This document shows positions 1-7,427 of a stretch of DNA of 19,846 bases, piece by piece (positions within the stretch are counted from its first letter, which is position 1; the number at the start of each line of letters is the position of its first letter). The notes below the pieces were generated by a model. That model did no database searches. It had not been told where the DNA came from and saw only the letters and a program-made list of their open reading frames with translations. A program made the position numbers and the translations under genes. The stretch is from JBGPIK01 sp041484845 (GTDB taxonomy: Bacteria; Desulfobacterota; Binatia; UBA9968), in contig JBGPIK010000083.1 in NCBI GenBank assembly GCA_041484845.1, positions 1 through 19,846 of the forward strand. Reading direction: 5' to 3'.

Positions 1-10
1 TAACACTTTC

Positions 11-16
11 TATAAT
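11..16 (+). promoter_or_regulatory. -10 box TATAAT of the M48 gene
   Basis: A perfect sigma-70 -10 hexamer ends six bases before the ATG at 23. Initiation about seven bases downstream would fall on the start codon, and no ribosome binding site precedes the ATG, so a leaderless mRNA is possible. The -35 element would lie outside the window, so only half the promoter can be seen. Confidence 0.5.
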
Positions 17-22
17 CCGTGA

Positions 23-1444
23 ATGATTGTCAGCGCCTGCTTCCGCTTCTCACGTAAGGTCCTCGGTCCATGGACTTTGGTCGTTTTATTTCTAATCAAC
101 AGCTGCGCCACCTTTCGGATGCCGAGTATCCCCGGCATCACGCCACCGGGTGAAGATGAAGAAGTGAAAATCAGCCGGGAGTTTCGCCGCGAGGCGAAAA
201 AACAGCTCAAGTTCGTATCGAATCTGGAAGTGCAAAGATATGTGGACAACTTGGGCCGGAGATTACTCTCGGTCATGGGGACGCCGCAGTTTGATTACCG
301 TTACTTTGTCGTCGAGGAATCAGAACTCAATGCGTTCTCGGTGCCGGGAGGTTCCATCTACTTGTATACCGGCCTTCTGGATCGAATGAGGAGCACGGCC
401 GAGCTGGCCTCGGTCATGTCCCACGAGATTATTCACGCAAAGAACCATCACATGGTGCGCATGTCCGGCCTCGATCCGGTAAGCATCCTGGGAATACTCG
501 GGGCGGTGGCGGCGGCGCGTAGCGGCGCCGGCTCGCAAGCTGCCCTAGTGTTGAGCCAAGGCATAGCAGCCACCAGGCAAATCGGCTACACACGCCAACT
601 CGAAATGGAAGCTGACACCCTGGGGCTTAAATATATGGCGGAGGCAGGTTACGATCCGCACGCGATGCTGAGCTTCGAAAAAACCATGCTGAAAGAGCAA
701 ACCTTGAGTCCCATCGATGTGCCGCGCTACCTGTTGGATCACCCTTTGACCCAGGATCGGATAGCCAATGTCGAGCTAATGATTCGTTCCATAAAGCCGA
801 GCGAGACGGCAGTGGAAGGACCGGACCCGATCAAGAAAATCCAAACCCTTATCCGTATCGAGAGGAATGAAGCAGACGCGGTCATCGCCGAGCAAAAAAG
901 ACTGATCAGCCAAGCGTCGAAAAATAGCGAACCCTATCAACTCTTGGGCATCGCCTATTTCTCCAAAGGAATGTGGCAAGAGGCACGTGAGAACCTTGAA
1001 CGGGCGATAGCGCTCAACCCCCAAAGTCCGGGTATCGACTGGGATCTGGGGCGACTCTATACCCAAATCAAAAACTATTCCTTGGCCCACACCGCTTTTG
1101 ACCGCGCTTTGGCAAGACGGTCCGATGAGGCTCTGACCTATGTGTATCTCGGGGAGCTGTACGAGCAGGAGTCAGATCTACAAGGTGCCGCGGGAGCTTA
1201 CCTTAACGCCAGCAATCTCGCTCCTTTATGGGACAAGCCACTGCACCAACTCGGACTCATCTATGGAAAGCTGAACCGGCTGGGCGACGCCTATTACTAT
1301 CTTGGCAAATCGCTAGTTCTCGAGGACGAGGACGAGAAAGCCATCCCCAATTACGAAAAGGCGATTAAAATTTCGGGAGAGAACTCGCCGCGGGCTCAAG
1401 TCATCAAGGAAGAGCTAAAAATTCTCAAAGCGCGCAAAACATGA
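23..1444 (+). CDS. M48 family metalloprotease lipoprotein with TPR repeats (BepA-like)
   Basis: Probable outer-membrane-associated zinc metalloprotease for envelope quality control. The 473-residue product begins with a basic, hydrophobic signal ending in a lipobox-like INSC (Cys28), so it is probably lipidated and periplasmic. The peptidase domain (about 45-260) carries HEIIH at 134-138 (His134 and His138 as zinc ligands, Glu135 catalytic) and EMEAD at 194-198, where Glu196 should be the third ligand. Residues about 300-450 form TPR-like helical pairs, the architecture of BepA/YfgC. An in-frame stop directly precedes the ATG, so this is the most upstream start; there is no Shine-Dalgarno, but a perfect TATAAT lies at 11-16. 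The gene converges with the minus-strand gene ending at 1447, with two bases between. The family is clear; the exact substrate is not. Confidence 0.93.
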   Translation: MIVSACFRFSRKVLGPWTLVVLFLINSCATFRMPSIPGITPPGEDEEVKISREFRREAKKQLKFVSNLEVQRYVDNLGRRLLSVMGTPQFDYRYFVVEESELNAFSVPGGSIYLYTGLLDRMRSTAELASVMSHEIIHAKNHHMVRMSGLDPVSILGILGAVAAARSGAGSQAALVLSQGIAATRQIGYTRQLEMEADTLGLKYMAEAGYDPHAMLSFEKTMLKEQTLSPIDVPRYLLDHPLTQDRIANVELMIRSIKPSETAVEGPDPIKKIQTLIRIERNEADAVIAEQKRLISQASKNSEPYQLLGIAYFSKGMWQEARENLERAIALNPQSPGIDWDLGRLYTQIKNYSLAHTAFDRALARRSDEALTYVYLGELYEQESDLQGAAGAYLNASNLAPLWDKPLHQLGLIYGKLNRLGDAYYYLGKSLVLEDEDEKAIPNYEKAIKISGENSPRAQVIKEELKILKARKT

Positions 1445-1446
1445 GA

Positions 1447-1821
1447 TTACTTACGCTCGCTCATGGCGGGGAAAGAAAGAACCTTGCCACGAGCGGGCTT
1501 GGCGGATTTGCCTTCGCGCTGCAACAACACCTCACGCAAATAATCGGGATCGAATCCCAAAAGATCACAGATGTTGGTGAAAGAGAAAAGCCACTCTGTG
1601 CCGGGATACTGGACCCACTCTAGAGCGTTTTCATAATGGCTTCGTCCCGAGGTGCTTCTGGCGCCCCGATACTTGTCGAGGCACTCGACCGCATCCTTGA
1701 GAATCGCGATCATCAATCGTTTTTCGCCTTCCAGTTGGCGCGACAAACCGCCGTTACCATAAAACTGCGAGGGTAAGAAGATATCGGGCTCGAGAATCCT
1801 TGCGAGAAAATCATCGTACAT
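1447..1821 (-). CDS. Unrecognised small protein, paralogue of the gene at 12098-12616
   Basis: The 124-residue product has no signal peptide or membrane segment and no family I recognise. It shares an ordered set of blocks with the protein at 12098-12616: PDI near residue 12, a helical LMIAILKDAV block at 36-45, and SFTNICDLLGFDPDYLR at 80-96 against SFENICDSLGFEPTYLR in the other copy. The last block reads like a helix-turn-helix or other small helical motif, which is inference. An AGGAG lies upstream, about 12 bases from the ATG, longer than usual. The gene ends two bases from the convergent M48 protease gene. The conserved paralogue makes it a real gene. Confidence 0.8.
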   Translation of the reverse strand: MYDDFLARILEPDIFLPSQFYGNGGLSRQLEGEKRLMIAILKDAVECLDKYRGARSTSGRSHYENALEWVQYPGTEWLFSFTNICDLLGFDPDYLREVLLQREGKSAKPARGKVLSFPAMSERK

Positions 1822-2047
1822 GTGTGGAAATCACTCCTGGCTGATTGAAGCGCATTGTATACCACAGACAGGGGTCGCTGGCAATAAAAATTTATTCCCG
1901 CACGCACAAAATGAGCAAAAAAGCGTGCAGATGTCATGTAATGAGCCGATGAGCATGGGCCACTTGGCCAATTCATTCAGCCCATCAGCGATTCTAACAT
2001 CGCGGAATTTGAAATGTGCGCACTGTCGGCGGATCTATTCTGCGGGC

Positions 2048-2758
2048 TCAAATGCCGCCCATTAATCCTGCTAACTTAGTTTTGGCAGCATTGTGATCCC
2101 AGACCTTCTGCACCACCGAATCTTTGCGCCGGGCTTTCATGACGCGCTGCGTCTCATCCTCATTGTAGACCCGCACTGGGCCGAGCAAGGAAGCCTTGTA
2201 AAACCTTGAAGCAGATTCCTCCAGATCGACACAAGCCGCGAAGACCCATTCAATCGACTGGCCGACGACCATGGAACCATGTCCACGCAGCATGACCGCT
2301 TCTCTAGTCCCAAGCGCGCGCGCGACTGCGTCGCCCTGTTCAATCGTGTGAATAAGCGCGGGATCCATGTACAGAGGCAAAGGACCTGGGCCGAAGAATG
2401 CTCCCGGGTTCGAGGATGCTGGATAAAAGGGTTTGTCCACCATGCTCAGCACCGCCACCATGTGGTTGTGAAGGTGAGCCACGCTCTGGATATCACCACG
2501 CGCTTTGTAAGCGCGAGCGTGCATGAAAACTTCCGAAGGCGCTTTATACTTGCCCTCAATCAGCTTCCCGTCAAAATCGGTCACAACCATGTCATCCGGC
2601 GCAACCGTCGCGCGGCTGATTGGGTGGGGCAGGATGAGCAGATGGTCGGATTTGGGAATTCTCACGCTGATATGGCCGCTGTAGTCCACGAGTCCCGAAT
2701 TAAACAGCATCCGCGACGACATCGCCAACTTCGTTTTAAGATCGCTTGTTTCCGACAC
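2048..2758 (-). CDS. Class II aldolase/adducin family protein
   Basis: Zinc-dependent aldolase or epimerase fold of the L-fuculose-phosphate aldolase/adducin-head type, 236 residues, the usual length, cytoplasmic. Expected residues are present: Glu76 in the PSEVFMH segment (the catalytic acid position), His95 and His97 in HLHNH, and His160 in RGHGS, together the family zinc-binding set. The start is GTG at 2758, preceded by GGGAG at the right spacing (2767-2771). It lies 199 bases downstream of the amidohydrolase on the same strand, suggesting a linked catabolic role. Substrate cannot be assigned: the family covers sugar-phosphate aldolases, decarboxylases and dehydratases. Confidence 0.9.
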   Translation of the reverse strand: MSETSDLKTKLAMSSRMLFNSGLVDYSGHISVRIPKSDHLLILPHPISRATVAPDDMVVTDFDGKLIEGKYKAPSEVFMHARAYKARGDIQSVAHLHNHMVAVLSMVDKPFYPASSNPGAFFGPGPLPLYMDPALIHTIEQGDAVARALGTREAVMLRGHGSMVVGQSIEWVFAACVDLEESASRFYKASLLGPVRVYNEDETQRVMKARRKDSVVQKVWDHNAAKTKLAGLMGGI

Positions 2759-2832
2759 AAAAAATTCTCCCTTCTTTTTCCCGCTTAAATTCGCGCCATC
2801 ATATACCTGAAGCTAAAAATGTCCAACCGGGA

Positions 2833-2862
2833 CAATGGGCTTAGGGGGCCGTTTACCCATTG
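2833..2862. repeat. Inverted repeat CAATGGG/CCCATTG
   Basis: Perfect 7-bp arms (2833-2839 and 2856-2862) with a 16-base loop lie between the amidohydrolase stop and the aldolase start. On the minus strand a TTTTT run follows only about 13 bases later, so it is not a classic intrinsic terminator. It could be an attenuating or mRNA-stabilising hairpin, or chance. Confidence 0.3.
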
Positions 2863-2957
2863 ATGAAATATAAGCGAAAGGAAATGACTAATGCCAAGCG
2901 ATAACGCTGAAGCTATTCTAAGGCAGCACCTCGATGACCGGCTCCCACAACGCGTGC

Positions 2958-4400
2958 TTACTTCATTTTGAATGACGGTGGCACGATCTCATCGATGTTC
3001 TTTCCCGTCCAGTGCCATTGGGGCAGGCTGTCCCAGACCTGTTCGCCCTTGGCTTGAACTTTTTCCAGCAGTTCTTCTTCATTCAAACGAAGATACTTGC
3101 CGTCGTCGACCAGCGTCTCACCATCCACAATGACCGTGCGCACGTCACGACTGACGGCAGTTTCCATGAGCGATCGAATAGGATCGCGAACGGCGCCGAA
3201 GGCGATATTCCGCAAATTAACGATCGTCACGTCCGCCTTCGCTCCTTTCGCGAGTCTTCCCAGATCATCTCGTCCCAACATCGTCGCACCGCCTAAGGTA
3301 ACGGCATTAAACACGTCGCGCGGGTGCCCGGCCATGAAACTTTTCTCGGCGACACGTGACGCCAGCGCCGCATAGCGCAGGTCCGAAATAATGTCCTTGG
3401 GAAACGTATCGGTGCCGATCCCCATGTTGATGCCCGCCTTCAAATAGCGATCGAAGGATTCCATCACGATGCCAAGCTTAAGGTACTTGAGCGGGCTGTA
3501 AGCTACCGACGCGCCGGAATCCGCAATAATTTTAAGATCATCGCCATAAGGATAAGCGAGCCAGGAATGGCCACTTATGAAAATACAGTGAGAGAGGGAA
3601 ACTTCCGGATCGAGAAAGCCGATCTTGTGCAGCAACTCGATGGGCGTACAGCGTTCACGGCGCATCACGGTATGAAATTCGAACAGATTGATCGTGGCGT
3701 GAATCTGAATCCGCACGCCGGCCTCCCTTGCCATTTTCTTGGTCTCTTTGAGAAGCTGCGGAGTGCAGGAGTCCACGTGGCCGGGAAATAACATCGTGTT
3801 GATGCGCCCGTTGCACGCGCTATCATATTTTTTGACGAACTCGACGGCTTTTTTTAATCCTTCGCTGCCGCGTTGATCGTTCCAATCGTATTCCAATCGA
3901 CCTTCACGGTCATGGAAAAAACTCACGTTTTTGTAGCTTGGACCGGTGTAACAGCGCATCCCGACTTGATCCAGCATATCGACATAGCGCTCCGGTTCAG
4001 CGCCCGGACCGCCGATTTCCATGGTCGTGGTTACGCCGCTTTTAAGCAGATGAATCAACGAAAAGCGCTGGCCCACATCGATGTCTTTTAAATGGGCGGC
4101 ATGCGCGCCTTCGCGCGTTGGCCCGCCGTGCGCCAAATAGTTGGCGGCAAAAAAATCGCTTTTGGTCGAATCATTCAGAATATAGTCGCTCGCATTGATG
4201 CCGGAATGAAAGTGCGTGTCGATGAATCCGGGCGAGACGAGACAGCCTCGGGCGTCGATTTTTCTATCCACCGGCTGCGCATACTCTTTCCCCACGAACT
4301 CGATCCGATCGTTTTGAAACACGACCACGCCGTCTTTGATAATCTCGTGTTCCTTGCCATTAAAACTAACAACATAGCCGCCCTGAATAAGCGTTTTCAT
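2958..4400 (-). CDS. Amidohydrolase family protein (TrzA/AtzA/SAH-deaminase-like)
   Basis: Metal-dependent hydrolase with the cyclic amidohydrolase TIM-barrel fold, 480 residues, probably cytoplasmic. Metal ligands are visible in order: His63 and His65 in DTHFH, His234 in IQIHA, His271 in LSHC and Asp331 in GTD. This matches the mononuclear subtype that includes triazine hydrolases and S-adenosylhomocysteine or guanine-type deaminases. The N-terminal strand region (ILI/GG start, then PGFIDTHFH) and a C-terminal GRLAKGAKAD segment are typical. The HxxE glutamate three residues after the third His is Ile237, so the usual proton shuttle appears absent. AAGG precedes the ATG. It probably acts with the downstream class II aldolase. 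Substrate unknown. Confidence 0.9.
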   Translation of the reverse strand: MKTLIQGGYVVSFNGKEHEIIKDGVVVFQNDRIEFVGKEYAQPVDRKIDARGCLVSPGFIDTHFHSGINASDYILNDSTKSDFFAANYLAHGGPTREGAHAAHLKDIDVGQRFSLIHLLKSGVTTTMEIGGPGAEPERYVDMLDQVGMRCYTGPSYKNVSFFHDREGRLEYDWNDQRGSEGLKKAVEFVKKYDSACNGRINTMLFPGHVDSCTPQLLKETKKMAREAGVRIQIHATINLFEFHTVMRRERCTPIELLHKIGFLDPEVSLSHCIFISGHSWLAYPYGDDLKIIADSGASVAYSPLKYLKLGIVMESFDRYLKAGINMGIGTDTFPKDIISDLRYAALASRVAEKSFMAGHPRDVFNAVTLGGATMLGRDDLGRLAKGAKADVTIVNLRNIAFGAVRDPIRSLMETAVSRDVRTVIVDGETLVDDGKYLRLNEEELLEKVQAKGEQVWDSLPQWHWTGKNIDEIVPPSFKMK

Positions 4401-4690
4401 CGCGGTCGCCTTTCTTTGTGCATGTTTACGAAGCGAGGAGTAGCAAATGACCCTCTGTAAAACAAGCTAAGCCAGCGTTCAAAAAGGGAGAAGTTCCGTT
4501 TTTGTCGGTTCTGCTGGATTTTGCACAGTACTTGATGATGAAGAACGAGCGCGAAACGGCAAAGTGGTGATGAAAGCTCGCTATTTTGATGAGTGATTTT
4601 AAGGCCTTGATTTTGCTCTTGAGCATCTCCCATGGGGCCTGCGGAGGCCTAGATCCTTGATGGATGAGCAATAGCGAGAGTAACGATTAA
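4401..4690. other. 290-base gap without a supported gene
   Basis: The gap separates the divergent amidohydrolase and nuclease genes and should hold both promoters. Short minus-strand reading frames (about 70-80 residues) cross it but show no domain, no convincing ribosome site and no coding bias. The only secondary structure seen is a weak 5-bp hairpin at 4636-4649. I see no RNA gene or complete mobile element. Confidence 0.5.
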
Positions 4691-5143
4691 ATGAGAAAAT
4701 TTATTCTCTTCCTCATCTTCATGATCCCCTGTTTCGTGGTAGCAACATCTTTTGCTAAATCAAATTTACCTGGTCCATACCCCGCTACCGTTATCTCGGT
4801 AACTGACGGCGATACTATAAAGGTAAAGGTCCAGATTTGGCTCGGGCTCTATCAAGAAGTAGCCGTCAGAATTGGAGGCATCGATACGCCAGAAATTTCG
4901 ATGTCAAAGTGCCCCAAAGAAAAGGAACTTGGGAAAGAAGCAAAGAAGTTTCTTGAGAGCGTGCTTCCTACGGGGTCGAGCGTAGGTTTAAAAGACATAA
5001 GTGCGGATAAATACGGTGGCCGAGTAGTAGCTTCCATTGTAATGACTGACGGCGAGGATATCGGTCAGTTACTTCTAAAGCGCGGTATGGCGTCCACTTA
5101 CAACGGTCGAACGAAGAGAAGTTGGTGCAACTTGGATAACTGA
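4691..5143 (+). CDS. Secreted thermonuclease family (SNase-like) nuclease
   Basis: Small exported nuclease of 150 residues. A signal peptide is clear: Met-Arg-Lys, a long hydrophobic core, and a likely cut after SFA near residue 22. The OB-fold nuclease domain follows: DGDTIKV at 39-45 (calcium-binding aspartates), VRIGGIDTPE at 59-68 (Arg60, Asp65 and Glu68 correspond to Arg35, Asp40 and Glu43 of staphylococcal nuclease) and GGRVVA with Arg111 (Arg87 equivalent). All catalytic positions are therefore present. It is the only plus-strand gene among minus-strand catabolic genes and is visibly richer in AT and AAA codons than its neighbours, suggesting recent acquisition. Only a weak GAGAG precedes the ATG. 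Confidence 0.93.
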   Translation: MRKFILFLIFMIPCFVVATSFAKSNLPGPYPATVISVTDGDTIKVKVQIWLGLYQEVAVRIGGIDTPEISMSKCPKEKELGKEAKKFLESVLPTGSSVGLKDISADKYGGRVVASIVMTDGEDIGQLLLKRGMASTYNGRTKRSWCNLDN

Positions 5144-5204
5144 ACCTTATCAGAATGGCTAATTAAGATTCAGAGAAACATCATTAGAGATAACCCCTCA
5201 TTTC

Positions 5205-6164
5205 TCACTTATAGATTCCCTGGCTCGCCCACTCGATGTAGTGTTCCACGCCGCGGTAGGGATCATATTCGGGAGAAAAACCCGTCTCCTCGCGCAGCCG
5301 AGAAATATCGACGCAGGCGTTGATATCCATAGAGGTCTTGGTTGACGTCAGCGGGCCTGGGCCGTCGCCGAGATGAACCGCTAAATCCGGTAGCGCTCTT
5401 CTGATCGCATCGGCGAATTCACCGATGCTGGTAAGCTTGCCGTACCCAAGATTGTAAATGCGGTGGCGCAAACTTGGAGCTTTGAGCAACAGCAAAAGCC
5501 CTTGCGCCGCATCCTTGGAATAGATGAAGTCATGTGCTTCAGTTGGATCGTAATTGCCGAGCTCGATCGGCAACCCTTTGGCGGCTTTTTCCAGCATATG
5601 TCCGGGCAGGTTTCGTATCCCCTTGTATAAAGGCCCGTAGACGCGCGTCAGGCGAACCGAGACCGTCTCCATTTTGTGCTCTTGGGAATACATGAGACAG
5701 AGAATCTCACCGGCCTTCTTGGTTCCCGGAACGAATCGATCCGAAGTGATATAGAGTCTTTCTTCCTCCTTAAACGGCATCGTCTGCGCCATTCCCTGAT
5801 AGACGGCCTCGGAGCTGATGAAGAGCACTCGCTTGATCCCTGCGCGCTGGGCCGCTTCGAGCACGTTGATCGTGCCCGTCACATTGACGTCTAGCGCTTG
5901 ATAAAGCGTCGTGTTGCCTTTCTCCGATCGCACCGCGGCATGGACGATAGCGTTGATTCGATGATCATCAATGAGGCGCGAAATCGCTTCGCGAGATGTG
6001 ATGTCTAGAGGCGCCACCTTGAGGTTTTCTGCCAGATAGGGCTTGATCAGCGGAGGGACTTCCGTATTACGGTTGCTGGTGAGTAAAACTTTTTCTCCGG
6101 CGTCACAAAGTAGCTTTGCCAGATTACAACCGAGAAAGCCCAATCCGCCGGTGATGAGGATCAT
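5205..6164 (-). CDS. NAD-dependent epimerase/dehydratase (extended SDR) lacking the usual active-site Tyr
   Basis: Extended short-chain dehydrogenase of 319 residues with an N-terminal Rossmann fold (TGGLGFLG at 5-12), the acidic-loop region, and the catalytic Ser segment FISSEAVY at 115-122. The family is nucleoside-sugar epimerases and dehydratases. The YxxxK motif should fall at 145-149, but the sequence there is VPGTK, so the catalytic Tyr is replaced by Val while Lys149 remains (Phe144 is adjacent). It could be inactive, use another residue, or serve as a binding protein. GGAG lies seven bases before the ATG. It follows the M24 gene by 77 bases on the same strand, probably in one transcript with it and the binding-protein gene. 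Confidence 0.9.
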   Translation of the reverse strand: MILITGGLGFLGCNLAKLLCDAGEKVLLTSNRNTEVPPLIKPYLAENLKVAPLDITSREAISRLIDDHRINAIVHAAVRSEKGNTTLYQALDVNVTGTINVLEAAQRAGIKRVLFISSEAVYQGMAQTMPFKEEERLYITSDRFVPGTKKAGEILCLMYSQEHKMETVSVRLTRVYGPLYKGIRNLPGHMLEKAAKGLPIELGNYDPTEAHDFIYSKDAAQGLLLLLKAPSLRHRIYNLGYGKLTSIGEFADAIRRALPDLAVHLGDGPGPLTSTKTSMDINACVDISRLREETGFSPEYDPYRGVEHYIEWASQGIYK

Positions 6165-6223
6165 TTGTTGGCTCCAATGAAAAAGCGCTCAGCTCATCAG
6201 CGATTACCCAGATCTTGTCCGTG

Positions 6224-6238
6224 ATAGCCGCTGGCTAT
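6224..6238 (-). repeat. Short hairpin after the M24 stop codon
   Basis: ATAGCC/GGCTAT arms of 6 bp with a 3-base loop lie a few bases beyond the M24 stop on the minus strand, in the gap before the epimerase gene. No U-tract follows, so an mRNA-stabilising or processing hairpin is likelier than a terminator. Could be chance. Confidence 0.3.
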
Positions 6239-6241
6239 AGC

Positions 6242-7351
6242 TCACAGAACGATTAATTCGTCGCCGACTTTGTTGAGACGCCGATTGCCCTTCTCGGTAA
6301 TCAGATAAGTCTCGCCCCAAAGCAACGAGCTGCCGTCGAGAATCGGCCAGGGGTGCACGATGAAAACCATGCCGGGCACGATCTCGGTTTCGTTCTGCGG
6401 TGACGGGCGGTCCTCGACCATATCGATGCCCACGATGTGGCCGTATACCGGCGTGCAGCCGAGTCCTGAGTTTTTGACTGATTGCTCCATGACGCTCATC
6501 GGCTGTGAGACTTTGTTACCCGGTTTCAAGTGAGGCAAAGCCTCTTTGATAGCTTTGACGGCGCCATGGTGTAACTTCACCAGTTTCGGGTCCGGTTTTC
6601 CAAGCGAAACGGCGCGGGCAAGCTGCGTCCAAAAGCCGCCGTAGTTGGCGGTGAGCTCCGTGAAAATCATCCCTTTATTTTTGATCTTCCGCGCGGAGGG
6701 AACATAGGCGTCCACCTTGGGCCCTTGGGAAATAATGTTGAAGGTTTTTTCGACGCCGTTGCTCTTCAAGAGAAAATCCATACGCGCCATCACTTCCCAC
6801 TCGGTCTTGCCCGGCTTGATGCCCTTGACACCTTCACTGAAGGCGCGGTCCACCAGCGCCGCCGATTTTTTAACCAGCTTGATTTCCTCCGGGGTGCGGT
6901 AGGCACGGAGTTTTTTCAAAACCGGACCAAACTCCGTCAAAGTAACGCCGGGAAACATTTCCTCAAGGCGTTGGCCCCAGAGAAATGGAAAGTTGTGCAG
7001 CCCGTCAATCCCAACGGTGCCGCGGTCCAAGTTGTTCTCGCGCAAAACTTCCGTCAGCGTGTGAAAAAAATTCGTGGTCAGGCGTATATCGCCGGCCCAT
7101 GAGTTTTTCGCCGCTCTCATGGCCTGAAAGCGTGATTCCACGAGCAGCGCCGGTGGCTTGTCCGGCTTGCGGAAAAAAATCACCACCAGCGGAATATTGA
7201 TGTTGGGAAAGTCGGTTAAGTATCGAAACGCCGCGCCGTCGCCGCGAACGGCGCTCGAGCCGCGCGCGATGAGGACATCGAGACCCTGCTCGGCCATTTG
7301 TTTTCGCGCCGCTTTAAAGCGGGATTCTTTTGCCTTCAACGAGAGAAACAT
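6242..7351 (-). CDS. M24 (pita-bread) family protein, creatinase/prolidase-like, altered metal site
   Basis: The 369-residue protein has a creatinase N-terminal domain (about 10-140) and a pita-bread M24 C-terminal domain (about 160-360). In metal-dependent members five ligands are conserved (Asp, Asp, His, Glu, Glu). Here the corresponding places read Glu232, Gln243 (in TQLARA, normally SDxTR), His305 (in YGHIVG), His333 (in VHPW, normally EP) and Glu347. The site is therefore not that of a dinuclear aminopeptidase P or prolidase. Creatinase shows the fold can work without metal, so a non-peptidase hydrolase is likely (inference). AAGGA lies eight bases before the ATG. It sits between the binding-protein and epimerase genes in a probable operon. 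Confidence 0.9.
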   Translation of the reverse strand: MFLSLKAKESRFKAARKQMAEQGLDVLIARGSSAVRGDGAAFRYLTDFPNINIPLVVIFFRKPDKPPALLVESRFQAMRAAKNSWAGDIRLTTNFFHTLTEVLRENNLDRGTVGIDGLHNFPFLWGQRLEEMFPGVTLTEFGPVLKKLRAYRTPEEIKLVKKSAALVDRAFSEGVKGIKPGKTEWEVMARMDFLLKSNGVEKTFNIISQGPKVDAYVPSARKIKNKGMIFTELTANYGGFWTQLARAVSLGKPDPKLVKLHHGAVKAIKEALPHLKPGNKVSQPMSVMEQSVKNSGLGCTPVYGHIVGIDMVEDRPSPQNETEIVPGMVFIVHPWPILDGSSLLWGETYLITEKGNRRLNKVGDELIVL

Positions 7352-7427
7352 GATGAATTCCTTTTGTGATTGACCCGAGCTGCTTTTCGCTTACGCTTTT
7401 AACCCAAGCAACTGCGAACGAACCACC

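Noticed and set aside
1447..1821. Toxin-antitoxin component
   Set aside because: No partner gene nearby and no toxin or antitoxin motif; the paralogue is also solitary.
2279..2788. 169-codon open frame antisense to the class II aldolase
   Set aside because: His/Arg-rich shadow of the aldolase gene with no domain.
2833..2862. Intrinsic terminator between amidohydrolase and aldolase
   Set aside because: The stem has a 16-base loop and the T-run is too far away; kept only as an inverted repeat.
4397..4671. Minus-strand frames of 70-80 codons upstream of the amidohydrolase
   Set aside because: Two overlapping frames of similar length, no motif, no ribosome site; likely chance in non-coding DNA.
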